DNA of 17,020 bases from contig VBHV01000101.1 of assembly GCA_005881995.1 (NCBI GenBank), forward strand, positions 5,760-22,779. Direction: 5' to 3'. Made by a program: the position numbers and the translations under genes. The DNA is from Chloroflexota bacterium. Its GTDB lineage: Bacteria > Chloroflexota > Ktedonobacteria > Ktedonobacterales > Ktedonobacteraceae. Position 1 is the stretch's first letter, and each line of letters starts with the position of its first letter. The notes under the pieces are model-generated. The model did not search any database. It saw nothing but the letters and a program-made list of their open reading frames with translations, and was not told the DNA's origin. Below, piece by piece: positions 5,911-12,996 of this stretch.

Positions 5911-7695
5911 TTAGCGGCGCCGCGCCGAAGGCCAGGATGGGCGGGAGAGCCAGGGTGGGCGGGAGAAGCGAGGCGAGGATTTGACGGCTGGGACCTGCTC
6001 TGAGTTTTGGGCGTGCGTCATGCGCCAGGTTGAGGTAAAGAACAGCGTCCAACCCCAGATCAATAAGGGCGGGCCGATGTTGACGAGGGCCTGGCTGACC
6101 CATGGCTGGGGCCAGAGCGAGAAGTAGTAGGATAACAGCGCACCCGCCGCCAGCAAGAGAGCCAGCAGTGTTGTACGTGTATTTGTGCTACAAATAGCCA
6201 GAGTCAATGGTAGGAGGATGAACCAGGGCTGGTACAGTGGAGAGAGCACAAGCGCCGCCAGGTATATCCAACTTCCAAATAACAGAGCGAATTCCAGGTT
6301 CTCAACCAGCCAGAGGCCCAGGAGCAGCAGAATGGCGATGACGACAGCCGCGATAATGCTCCAGGTAAGTGGCGAGGCAATCCAGGCTATAGCGGCAGGA
6401 GAGCCGGTAGACCAGACACGCAGGTGTATTACGGCGGCATCCAGCGAATTGAGGACCATATCCGGCACAAAAGCCGAGCGTATCTGCTTTTCAACACCGG
6501 CGAGGCCCCAGCCCCGCCAGTAAGGATAATAGGCCAACACCACAATCACCGCGGATAAGCCCAGGATGGATACCCACCACAGGAAGCGGTGCCCTCCCAG
6601 CATAGCACGCGATTCTTTCCAGAGCGCGCGCATGAAGAGCAGCAGCAGCAGCAGAACCAGGGCATTCATAAGTGTTGCCAGCAGCAGACAGACCCAACCG
6701 AGCAGGAATGCCTTGCGCTGGTAGAAGAAAGCGGCCAGCAAGATGAAGAGGATCACGAACAGGTCATAGTGCATCTCCGCAATGCCCAGGAGCAGCACAA
6801 CGGGATTCCAGGCGTACAGGAGGGTGCCGGCAATACGCGCCTCTGGCCTCAGACGAGCGAGGATATGCCAGATCAAGAAGGCATTGGCCAGGTGGGCAGC
6901 GAGAGCAAGCAGGCGAAAGTCGATCAGGATATTTGCTACACTATCGCGGGCAGGGATGACGACTGCCAGCGTGGTATCAATCCATAGAGGACCATACGAA
7001 GCGGGTCCAACCGACTGGGGAACCAGGTTATGCAGCAGATTTGCGGGCAAGGTTCCCGGAACCGTCACATAAGGATTGACGTGATAGACCGTCACCATGC
7101 GTCCATAGAGCGCGTAGAGGAACGCGTCCTGCGATATGATTGCCGGGGCAAACAGGAAGATGAGTGAGAAGAGAGCAGCCAGGAGCAGAATAATGCAGAA
7201 GAGCAGACGCATCTCTCCCGGTGAGATACGCTCGCGAGCCACACGGCTAGCGACGCGGGCGGCAATGAGTAAGATGCCGAACGCGATGGCCAGGAAGACC
7301 AGTAACAGATTGGCGTAGGCAGTGCTGTTGTTAAACGGGGCTATATGGTTCAGGCCTCTCGCGACAGGCGTCCATGCTGTCCAATAGAAGTGGGAAAGCC
7401 AGGGAAATGCATCCATCAAGAGTGGTCTGGCGTAGGCGCGATTAAGCGCTGCGCCCGCGAAGAGAGGATAGAGCGCAAGGTAGAGCAGCACAAGCAGCAG
7501 TCCCAGGAGAAGCAACCCCCACTGAGCTCGCCGCACCGGGCGCTTTTTGATGGTTGGCTGTGGCAGGTCTGTACGTTGGGACAACTGGACCTGCGTCATT
7601 ATGGGGGTTGTAGGCGACGTTATCCCTGGAAGCGCGGGTTGGGTCCTACGGGCGCGCAATGAGCGCGATGGGCTGTAGCCAGGATACTGATTCAT
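5911..7695 (-). CDS. GT-C membrane glycosyltransferase, MptB/DUF2029-like (polyprenyl-phosphate-sugar dependent)
   Basis: This 594-residue protein has an N-terminal cytoplasmic segment of about 55 residues, then about 11-13 membrane helices (first at about 58-80, last at about 540-556). Typical GT-C features are an acidic residue in an early outside loop, IISQDAFLYALYGRM (Asp190), followed by YHVNPYVTVP (207-209 NPY) and a short motif SYGPLW (233-238). This order is known from alpha-mannosyltransferases of the MptA/MptB/PimE type and DUF2029 (GT87) proteins, which take the sugar from a polyprenyl phosphate and add it to a glycan or lipid outside. The donor and acceptor here are inference. GGGAAAGC precedes the ATG at 7695. 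The C-terminal tail is basic and Pro/Trp/Ser-rich and contains a duplicated block (see 5931-5966). It is probably monocistronic, and it stands where infC would often be. Confidence 0.8.
   Translation of the reverse strand: MNQYPGYSPSRSLRARRTQPALPGITSPTTPIMTQVQLSQRTDLPQPTIKKRPVRRAQWGLLLLGLLLVLLYLALYPLFAGAALNRAYARPLLMDAFPWLSHFYWTAWTPVARGLNHIAPFNNSTAYANLLLVFLAIAFGILLIAARVASRVARERISPGEMRLLFCIILLLAALFSLIFLFAPAIISQDAFLYALYGRMVTVYHVNPYVTVPGTLPANLLHNLVPQSVGPASYGPLWIDTTLAVVIPARDSVANILIDFRLLALAAHLANAFLIWHILARLRPEARIAGTLLYAWNPVVLLLGIAEMHYDLFVILFILLAAFFYQRKAFLLGWVCLLLATLMNALVLLLLLLFMRALWKESRAMLGGHRFLWWVSILGLSAVIVVLAYYPYWRGWGLAGVEKQIRSAFVPDMVLNSLDAAVIHLRVWSTGSPAAIAWIASPLTWSIIAAVVIAILLLLGLWLVENLEFALLFGSWIYLAALVLSPLYQPWFILLPLTLAICSTNTRTTLLALLLAAGALLSYYFSLWPQPWVSQALVNIGPPLLIWGWTLFFTSTWRMTHAQNSEQVPAVKSSPRFSRPPWLSRPSWPSARRR
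5931..5966. repeat. 18-bp tandem duplication in the 3' end of the glycosyltransferase gene
   Basis: Two copies of an 18-mer (5931-5948 and 5949-5966) differ at a single base (GCCAGGATGGGCGGGAGA versus GCCAGGGTGGGCGGGAGA). They encode the repeated SRP-x-W pattern of the C-terminal tail. Eighteen is a multiple of three, so the frame is kept; this is likely a recent slippage product. Confidence 0.8.
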
Positions 7696-7717
7696 GCTTT
7701 CCCTATTCAGCTTCTTC

Positions 7718-7793
7718 CGACTGCCTGACTGCCAACGAACTGCGTCTCTAGTCGGCAGTGATGCCAGGAAGCACCCTACGGCTCAGGCAGTCG
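7718..7793. repeat. Inverted repeat of 11 bp upstream of the glycosyltransferase gene
   Basis: CGACTGCCTGA (7718-7728) and TCAGGCAGTCG (7783-7793) are exact reverse complements separated by 54 bases, within the gene's 5' untranslated region. It could fold in the leader RNA or be the ends of a small repeat. No function is recognised. Confidence 0.55.
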
Positions 7794-7829
7794 AAAAGGA
7801 AGTATTCAGCGGTGGATGTGGTTGACGGT

Positions 7830-7854
7830 GGGCTCGATAAATCGAGCCCCTACA
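7830..7854. repeat. Short palindrome of the TCGAGCCCCTACA repeat family
   Basis: GGGCTCGAT (7830-7838) and ATCGAGCCC (7841-7849) form a perfect 9-bp stem with a 2-base loop, followed by CTACA. The right half matches the right end of the element at 5703-5822. The rest of the 7696-8038 gap shows only the inverted repeat at 7718-7793 and the palindrome at 7982-7999. I see no gene there. Confidence 0.65.
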
Positions 7855-7981
7855 ACAGGATGCGCTGCTCATCTATAACTGTCAATAAAATGAACGATAC
7901 ACGAAACAGGATCACCCCTTGTTACAAAGAACGTTGCAAACTTTCCGCTTTTCCGATTTTTGTGGGTATAAAAAGAGTAAG

Positions 7982-7999
7982 AGATTAGGAGTCTAATCT
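7982..7999. promoter_or_regulatory. Operator-like palindrome upstream of the rpsF promoter
   Basis: AGATTAG and CTAATCT form a perfect 7-bp inverted repeat around GAGT. Its centre lies about 50 bases before the -35 at 8039 and upstream of the divergent glycosyltransferase gene. Size and symmetry suit a dimeric DNA-binding protein, but no regulator is known for it and it may be chance. Confidence 0.3.
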
Positions 8000-8038
8000 G
8001 ATGTGGCTTGAAGGCCCGAAAGCCTGAAAAGCCCCATA

Positions 8039-8067
8039 TTGCCAGATGGAGTGAACAATGCTATAAT
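8039..8067 (+). promoter_or_regulatory. Near-consensus sigma70-type promoter of the rpsF-ssb-rpsR operon
   Basis: TTGCCA (8039-8044) and a perfect TATAAT (8062-8067) are separated by exactly 17 bases. Transcription should start near 8074, giving a leader of about 297 nt before the rpsF GTG. This is the strongest promoter seen in the window, as fits ribosomal protein genes. Confidence 0.8.
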
Positions 8068-8090
8068 AGCGAGGTGCTTTCAGGTGACCA

Positions 8091-8175
8091 GGGCGGGGGC
8101 AAGCCGCCGCCCGTACCCTACACGACGCACAACCCGACCTGCATAGGATACGGGCGGCGGCTCTGTCCCCGCCCC
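8091..8175 (+). repeat. GC-rich long inverted repeat in the rpsF leader
   Basis: The left arm (8091-8120) and right arm (8144-8175) pair over about 30 bases, with a core of GCCGCCGCCCGTA against TACGGGCGGCGGC, one inner mismatch and one bulge. The loop is about 23 nt. The left arm begins after CCA as CCAGGGCG and ends CCCTACA, the same ends as the repeats at 9767-9935. It starts about 17 nt after the predicted transcription start and would form a very stable hairpin in the operon's leader RNA. Confidence 0.7.
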
Positions 8176-8199
8176 GCCAAGTGTTGTGTTGAGGAAGCA

Positions 8200-8370
8200 T
8201 CTCCTTAATAAGGAGAGCAAATATATGTAACAGATGGAAAGGCCGCAAGAGCGTTTGCGGCATAGGTATTCTGCATCGAGACACTATCGATGCTCCACCT
8301 GCTCTGGCAGTAGCTCAGCCAGCTCGCGAGCGATTGACCGGAAGCATACCCAAAGGAAGGAGGTGGCTTT
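8200..8370 (+). promoter_or_regulatory. rpsF leader with three consecutive short hairpins
   Basis: Three perfect 7-bp hairpins follow one another. TCTCCTT/AAGGAGA is at 8200-8216. GCCGCAA/TTGCGGC is at 8242-8261. GCATCGA/TCGATGC is at 8273-8293. GATTGACCGGAAGC lies between the last hairpin and the ribosome site. In several phyla S6-S18 represses its own operon by binding a leader element that includes a CCG motif; a CCG does occur near 8338 but the surrounding fold is not one I can match. The regulatory role is inference from position and structure. Confidence 0.4.
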
Positions 8371-8877
8371 GTGAGGCGTGATTATGAACTGGGCTTCATT
8401 GTCAACCCCGAAGTCAGCGAAGAGCAGACAGGCGCTCTATTGGGGCGCATTGAACAGATCGTCACCAACCATGACGGTCAGGTCGTTCGAGTAAATCAAT
8501 GGGGGCGTCGCCGAATGGCTTATCCCATTGAGCATCATCGCGACGGTTTCTACATATTCATTGATATGATTCTTACTCCTGAGACCGTTTTTGAACTAGA
8601 TCGTACTCTCAAAGTGACAGAGGAAGTACTCAGGCACATGATTATCAGGCGTGACCCCAAGGCTGTGCAGAAGGAACGCGAGGAGCGTGAAGAGCGGGAG
8701 GCACGCGCCGCTGATCAGGCTGCGGCCGCAGCGCAGGCAGAAGTCCCTGCAGGGGTTGCTGCAGCAAGTGCGGAGGAAGTCCCCGTTAACAGTGAAGTCG
8801 AGGAACCTACCCCGCTCTCCCCGGAGGAGATCGAGTACGTTCCACCCGCTATTGAAGAAGAGACTATTGAAGCATAG
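8371..8877 (+). CDS. rpsF: 30S ribosomal protein S6 with an acidic C-terminal extension
   Basis: GTG start at 8371, with an excellent AAGGAGGT site (8357-8364) and a 6-base spacer. Residues 1-97 are the S6 ferredoxin-like fold: RRDYELGFIVNPEVSEEQ, WGRRRMAYPIEHHRDGFYIF, TLKVTEEVLRHMIIRRD. S6 binds 16S rRNA with S18 in the 30S platform. The protein is 168 residues where many S6 proteins have 95-130. The last 70 are an Arg/Glu helix (QKEREEREEREAR), then an Ala/Glu/Pro-rich acidic tail ending EEETIEA, probably disordered. It is the first gene of rpsF-ssb-rpsR, the classical order. Confidence 0.97.
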   Translation: MRRDYELGFIVNPEVSEEQTGALLGRIEQIVTNHDGQVVRVNQWGRRRMAYPIEHHRDGFYIFIDMILTPETVFELDRTLKVTEEVLRHMIIRRDPKAVQKEREEREEREARAADQAAAAAQAEVPAGVAAASAEEVPVNSEVEEPTPLSPEEIEYVPPAIEEETIEA

Positions 8878-8955
8878 TGGGAAAGCGTCCGGTAAGTTCA
8901 GGCAGTTTCAGTGAGGGAGTTGTCATAACGTCCATACTTGAAAGGATTGACAGAC

Positions 8956-9369
8956 ATGCTTAACAAAATTATGCTGATCGGAAATCTGGGAAGAGATCCC
9001 GAATTGCAAGTCACATCAGATGGCACTCCTGTTACTAGGTTTTCGCTTGCAGTGAGCCGTTCATACAAGTCAAGAAATGGCGAGGCAAAAGAGGAAACCG
9101 AGTGGTTCAACATTGTCGCATGGCGAAATCTCGCAGAAATATGCGAGAAATACCTGCACAAAGGCTCCAAAGTCTACATCGAAGGCCGAGTTTCTCAGCG
9201 CAAGTATACCGATAGAGAAGGTGCCCAGCGCACCTCGGTTGATGTTACTGTGACTGATATGGAGATGCTTACTCCCAAGTCTGCATCCGGCGGAACAGAG
9301 GGCTATTCGACAGGTACGAGCGACAACAACGACCCCTTTCTTCCTGACTTCCCGGACGACCTTTCCTGA
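8956..9369 (+). CDS. ssb: Single-stranded DNA-binding protein
   Basis: I chose the ATG at 8956 (AAAGGA upstream) because the family begins MLNKIMLIGNLGRDPEL; a TTG at 8938 is the alternative. The product is 137 residues. The OB fold covers about 1-106, with TPVTRFSLAVSR, ETEWFNIVAWRNLAEICEKY and GSKVYIEGRV. It coats single-stranded DNA in replication, repair and recombination. The C-terminal tail is short (about 30 residues) and ends NDPFLPDFPDDLS. The usual tip, an acidic run followed by terminal Pro-Phe, is missing or shifted inward. It lies between rpsF and rpsR as in most bacteria and is probably transcribed with them. Confidence 0.97.
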   Translation: MLNKIMLIGNLGRDPELQVTSDGTPVTRFSLAVSRSYKSRNGEAKEETEWFNIVAWRNLAEICEKYLHKGSKVYIEGRVSQRKYTDREGAQRTSVDVTVTDMEMLTPKSASGGTEGYSTGTSDNNDPFLPDFPDDLS

Positions 9370-9378
9370 GGACCCTGA

Positions 9379-9399
9379 AGAGATTGTTTTCTAATCTCT
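9379..9399 (+). repeat. Hairpin between ssb and rpsR
   Basis: AGAGATT (9379-9385) and AATCTCT (9393-9399) form a 7-bp stem with a 7-base T-rich loop, 12 bases before the rpsR ribosome site. It may modulate translation of rpsR or be an RNA-processing site. No T-run follows, so it is not a terminator. Confidence 0.4.
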
Positions 9400-9427
9400 G
9401 GCAGGGATATTAGGAGGAGAACAGTCT

Positions 9428-9715
9428 GTGCAAAGACGATCTGAATCATCAGGCCCGCGTCGCGAGCGACCAGGGCGAGGCGAGCGACCAACTCGCCGTA
9501 AAATCTGTCAGTTTTGTCACGATCACGTGCGTGAAATTGATTACAAGGACGCCAGCCGTTTCATGAAACGCTACATTTCTGATCGTGGGAAGATTGAACC
9601 CCGCCGTAAGACGGGGACTTGCGCGAAACACCAGCGCCGTCTCACTGTCGCGCTTAAACAGGCGCGGCATATGGCGCTGCTGCCCTATACTGCAGAACAC
9701 ATTCGCGGCATGTAG
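9428..9715 (+). CDS. rpsR: 30S ribosomal protein S18, zinc-binding (C+) form
   Basis: GTG start at 9428 with an AGGAGGAGA site at 9412-9420. The 95-residue product has a basic N-terminal extension ([14 protein letters not shown]) and the S18 core: [46 protein letters not shown]. Cys27, Cys30, Cys65 and His68 form a CxxC...CxxH set, marking the ancestral zinc-binding C+ paralogue rather than the zinc-free form. S18 pairs with S6 in the 30S platform. The next gene is often rplI (L9); here a repeat cluster follows. Confidence 0.97.
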   Translation: MQRRSESSGPRRERPGRGERPTRRKICQFCHDHVREIDYKDASRFMKRYISDRGKIEPRRKTGTCAKHQRRLTVALKQARHMALLPYTAEHIRGM

Positions 9716-9750
9716 AGGCAGGCGCATATGCATAACACAGCAAGGATGAA

Positions 9751-9935
9751 GCAGCCGGGGCGGGGACATGTTCCCGCCCGGCGATCAAAAGCCAGGGCGA
9801 CCGCAAGGGTGCGCCCCTACAGAGGCATGTTCCCGCCCGGTGATCAAAAGCCAGGGCGACCGCAAGGGTACGCCCCTACAATACATGATAACCTAACCGT
9901 GTATTGTAGGGGCGTACCCTTGCGGTCGCCCTGGC
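9751..9935. repeat. Cluster of CAGGGCGACCGCAAGGG-type repeats, two direct and one inverted
   Basis: Two direct copies of a 55-bp unit (9767-9821 and 9826-9880, period 59) begin CATGTTCCCGCCCGG, contain GATCAAAAGCCAGGGCGACC and end GCCCCTACA. A third, inverted copy follows: arms 9850-9885 and 9900-9935 are perfect 36-base reverse complements around a 14-base loop. An imperfect palindrome around ACATGT at about 9754-9781 opens the cluster. It fills most of the 330-base gap between rpsR and the isomerase gene; 9936-10045 holds only the isomerase ribosome site. There is no coding signal. Confidence 0.9.
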
Positions 9936-10045
9936 AGGCGTTACCAGACGAACATGTAAGAACGTGCGAATGCCGGCGCGGGCGCGATAATGTACTTTGA
10001 TTTGTTAATCTGCACAATCAAGCCCCTATGCAGGAAGGGAATACG

Positions 10046-11488
10046 ATGAAAAGTCAGACAGAGCGGCCCACGCGACGGCCTAATAATCAGCGATCAACTA
10101 AAGTGAAGCGATATACTAAGCAGACGGCTCGCGGGGTAGAGGCGAAGCGTGATGGCAAGCCGCTTATTTTTGGCTGGGGAAAGCATCTTTCCCACAGCGA
10201 AAAAATCAAGGTGCAGCGACGCGCAACATGGGCATTCACGGGGCTTGTCGTTTTGGTGCTGGTTGGAGTGATCCTGGGGACGTGGATCAATAATAATATT
10301 ATCATTCCGGGATTGCCTATCACCACCGTCAATGGTCATCAAATCCCACAGTCGGAATACCGTAAGATGGTCGCGCTGAAAACGCTGCTTGAAAATAATA
10401 AGATTTTTGGACGGGGCGGACTGACAGACCAGAGGAGTAACCTGGAACAACAAGATGCCGCGCAGAAGAAGATCATAACCGATAGTACCAATACGGTTGA
10501 TAGCCTGAACAAAAAAATCAAGGCGCTACCTGCCGGTTCCAGTCAAATGCGCACTGATCTGAATAATCAACTGAAAGCGGCGCAAAAACAGTTGGCCGAT
10601 GCTCAAAGTAAGGATCAGGCCCTCGGCGCTCAGATCAGCGCATTGACGCAGACCACTATTCCACTGGAACAGCAGATTTTCACCGTCTCACAGATCTCTA
10701 CTGACAGCGCAACCTGGCTGCAGGACGACGAACTGATCCGTGAGTGGGAGGCCAACCAGAGTACAAACGTGCAAAGCCGCATCGAGCCGAGTTCTAGCGC
10801 GGTTAATAAGGCGCTGAACGCCTTGAAGGCGAGTGCGCCGGCGAACTCCAGCTACAACAGCCTGCTGAGCCAGATGAGTGTTTCGGATGATGATATGCGC
10901 GCGATGATGACGATTAAGGTGCGGCGGGATAACATGCAGAACTACCTGTCAACGCTGGTCGTCTCACCCACCTACCAGGTGCTGGCACGCTCCATGACGA
11001 TTGATACGCAGGACAATGCCAATAAGATTCTGAAGCAGCTTAAGTCTGGAAGCGATTTTGGGAAACTTGCCGCGAAAAATTCTCAGGACGCAAATACCAA
11101 GGTCAGCGGCGGTAATCTGGGCTGGTTGGTACGCGGGCAGTACGCGCAGAGCGAGGGAACAGGCGTTGTAGATAACTGGCTCTTCGATCCGGCACGCAAA
11201 CTCAACGAGATCAGCTCGGTATTGAAAGAGAACGGCGCGTTCCATATTGTGCAAATCCTGGGCTTCGACCCGGCGCGCACAGTAGATGCAAAGACGCTGC
11301 AATCCTTAAAGGACAACGCTTTATCGAGCTGGTTACTGGAGATCAAGGCGCAGTCAAACACATCGATAACACCGCCTGATCAAAATAAGCAGCTTGATCC
11401 GAACAATCTGCCGCCTTCATCGATCCTGCCATCCAGCCCGCCTGGACAGGGTGCAAATGGAGGTACTGGCTTACCGACAATACCGTAG
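10046..11488 (+). CDS. Membrane-anchored parvulin-type peptidyl-prolyl isomerase (SurA/PrsA-like)
   Basis: I chose the ATG at 10046 because AGGAAGGGA (10032-10040) sits just before it; an ATG at 10028 is the alternative. The product is 480 residues. There is a basic cytoplasmic N-terminus (1-60), one membrane anchor (about 62-80), and an external SurA-N-like start (VNGHQIPQSEYRKMV, 96-110). A coiled-coil insert covers about 130-215, a helical linker follows, and a rotamase domain covers about 310-412. The rotamase marks are ARSMTIDTQDNANKIL, GSDFGKLAAKNSQD, GGNLGWLVRGQ and GAFHIVQILG. The C-terminus is Pro/Ser/Gly-rich. Such proteins speed prolyl cis-trans isomerisation and help exported proteins fold. 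The coiled-coil insert is not part of the minimal family. It is probably a single-gene unit, with a hairpin at 11521. Confidence 0.85.
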   Translation: MKSQTERPTRRPNNQRSTKVKRYTKQTARGVEAKRDGKPLIFGWGKHLSHSEKIKVQRRATWAFTGLVVLVLVGVILGTWINNNIIIPGLPITTVNGHQIPQSEYRKMVALKTLLENNKIFGRGGLTDQRSNLEQQDAAQKKIITDSTNTVDSLNKKIKALPAGSSQMRTDLNNQLKAAQKQLADAQSKDQALGAQISALTQTTIPLEQQIFTVSQISTDSATWLQDDELIREWEANQSTNVQSRIEPSSSAVNKALNALKASAPANSSYNSLLSQMSVSDDDMRAMMTIKVRRDNMQNYLSTLVVSPTYQVLARSMTIDTQDNANKILKQLKSGSDFGKLAAKNSQDANTKVSGGNLGWLVRGQYAQSEGTGVVDNWLFDPARKLNEISSVLKENGAFHIVQILGFDPARTVDAKTLQSLKDNALSSWLLEIKAQSNTSITPPDQNKQLDPNNLPPSSILPSSPPGQGANGGTGLPTIP

Positions 11489-11520
11489 TGTGTTTATCCG
11501 TGAGGTAATCCGGATTTTCC

Positions 11521-11546
11521 AGGTGTGGGGAATATTCTCCACACCT
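11521..11546 (+). terminator. Hairpin terminator candidate after the isomerase gene
   Basis: AGGTGTGGGGA pairs with TCTCCACACCT (one G-U) around a 4-base loop and is followed by TCTATAG, only weakly T-rich. It lies 32 bases after the stop. The stem is strong and the tail poor, so termination may be partial. Confidence 0.5.
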
Positions 11547-11587
11547 TCTATAGCATCAAGTTAAGGTCAAGGAGCAATGGGTGGGGC

Positions 11588-11718
11588 AGCGTAGGGACAA
11601 GGTGCGGCGGAGAGGGTGGGCGGGGGCCTTGTGCTTGTCCTCGTTGGGGAAGCGATAAGTACGGAGGACAAGCACAAGGCCCCCTCATCCACCCTACACC
11701 GCACCTTGTCCCTACGCT
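11588..11718. repeat. 131-bp inverted repeat of the GTAGGGACAAGG family
   Basis: Arms 11588-11642 and 11664-11718 are about 85-90% complementary. The outer ends (AGCGTAGGGACAAGGTGCGG) and inner ends (GGCCTTGTGCTTGTCCTC) are exact; only the middle differs. A single copy of the right arm recurs at 12997-13047. The element fills the gap before hemW, whose ATG is 43 bases beyond. There is no coding content. Confidence 0.85.
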
Positions 11719-11760
11719 AATGGCGAGACTCCGCTTTTCAATTGATCGAAAGACTCAGGC

Positions 11761-12972
11761 ATGACAACAATAGCACCCGAACGTTATTCACAATCCTTTT
11801 CAGATATTCGACAGCTTCTAGAAACTGCCTCGCTCTACCTGCACATCCCGTTTTGTCATACGCGTTGCTATTATTGCGATTTCAATACGTACGCGGGTAT
11901 GCTGCCGTTGCGAGAGCCGTATGTGCGCGCTTTGCTCACAGAAATAGCGTTAGCGGGCGAGCTGGCAGAGCACGCTGATGGCAGAGTGCGCCGCTCGCGC
12001 ACTCTCTTTTTCGGTGGAGGCACTCCCAGCCTGTTGACTGTCGAGCAGGTAACGCGCCTGCTTCATGCCTGTCGCGAAGCATTCACCGTGGATGAAGATG
12101 CTGAAATTACGCTGGAGGCCAACCCAGGCACACTGAATCGAAAGCAACTGGCAGGCTTGCGCACAGCCGGAATCAACCGCTTGAGCCTCGGCTCGCAGAG
12201 CTTTGACGCTGAACTGCTCAAGACGCTGGGGCGCATTCATACGCCCGAAGAGATTACGCAGGCACTGCACCACGCGCGGGCAGCAGGCTTTACCTCGATC
12301 AACCTTGATTTTATGTTTGGTCTGCCCGGCCAAACAATGCGCCACTGGCAAGAGACGCTTGACCAGGCATTGGCGCTGCACCCGGAGCATCTCTCGCTCT
12401 ACTCGCTGATCATAGAGGAGGGTACGCCTTTCTACACCTGGACAGAGGAAGGACGGATTATCCCTGGCGATGAAGACCTGTGCGCCGACATGTACGAGTA
12501 TGCCGATGAACGCCTGCAGGGCGAGGGGTACATCAACTACGAAATCTCTAACTGGGCTTTGCCGGGCCATGCGAGTCGTCATAACCTGACCTACTGGCAA
12601 AATTTACCCTATCTCGGCATGGGAGCGGGAGCGCACTCTTTCTTCGCAGACAAACGTTTCTCGAACGAACGCGATCCACAGGCATATATTCAGACGCTGA
12701 AAAAGCGACAACTGCCCATCGTGGAGAGCGAGACGATTGAACGACTACAGCAAATGTCGGAGACCGCTTTTCTAGGGTTACGCACGGCGCAGGGTCTGCA
12801 TCTGCCAACGTTTGAAGAACGATTCGCTGAATCGTTCGCCAGCTTTGTGGGTAATCGCCTGCGCATCGTGGAGGAAGCTGGATTGTTGGAACAGGCCGAT
12901 GGCTGGGTGAGATTGAGCAAGCACGGTCGGTTGCTGGGGAACGAAGTCTTTATGCGGCTGCTGCCCGACTGA
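11761..12972 (+). CDS. hemW: HemW-type radical SAM heme chaperone
   Basis: The 403-residue product carries the radical SAM cluster motif FCHTRCYYCDFNTY (Cys32, Cys36, Cys39). There is no further Cys in the CxC position typical of coproporphyrinogen dehydrogenase HemN, so HemW is the better name. Further family marks are LFFGGGTPSLL (82-92), EANPGT (119-124), RLSLGSQSFD (140-149), NLDFMFGLPGQT (181-192), NYEISNWA (259-266) and HNLTYWQNLPYLGMGAGAHS (274-293, including the HNxxYW heme-linked motif). A HemN_C-like winged domain covers about 335-403. HemW binds heme and is thought to hand it to respiratory enzymes. The start is fixed by an in-frame stop at 11743, but no strong ribosome site precedes it. 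It heads the hemW-recJ-kinase run. Older annotations often call this protein HemN. Confidence 0.93.
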   Translation: MTTIAPERYSQSFSDIRQLLETASLYLHIPFCHTRCYYCDFNTYAGMLPLREPYVRALLTEIALAGELAEHADGRVRRSRTLFFGGGTPSLLTVEQVTRLLHACREAFTVDEDAEITLEANPGTLNRKQLAGLRTAGINRLSLGSQSFDAELLKTLGRIHTPEEITQALHHARAAGFTSINLDFMFGLPGQTMRHWQETLDQALALHPEHLSLYSLIIEEGTPFYTWTEEGRIIPGDEDLCADMYEYADERLQGEGYINYEISNWALPGHASRHNLTYWQNLPYLGMGAGAHSFFADKRFSNERDPQAYIQTLKKRQLPIVESETIERLQQMSETAFLGLRTAQGLHLPTFEERFAESFASFVGNRLRIVEEAGLLEQADGWVRLSKHGRLLGNEVFMRLLPD

Positions 12973-12996
12973 GGATGTGGTCAAACGAACCGCACC

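Noticed and set aside
7880..7885. TTGACA on the minus strand as a -35 of the glycosyltransferase gene
   Set aside because: At 17 bases the -10 would be CATCCT, a poor match, so the promoter is not supported.
7943..7972. TATAAA at 7967 as a second rpsF promoter
   Set aside because: The hexamer 17-18 bases upstream does not resemble a -35; the 8039-8067 promoter is far better.
9767..9935. Possible CRISPR-like array from the tandem units
   Set aside because: Only two direct copies exist, the near-identical part covers almost the whole period so there are no unique spacers, and the third copy is inverted.
9728..10000. 90-residue plus-strand frame through the repeat cluster
   Set aside because: It consists of translated repeat units (duplicated RPYRGMFPPGDQKP-like text), so it is a by-product of the repeats, not a gene.
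11525..11764. 79-residue plus-strand frame before hemW
   Set aside because: It reads through the long inverted repeat and has no ribosome site or conserved content.
11950..12600. 216-residue minus-strand frame within hemW
   Set aside because: It is a shadow of a well-conserved radical SAM gene; its translation has no family features.
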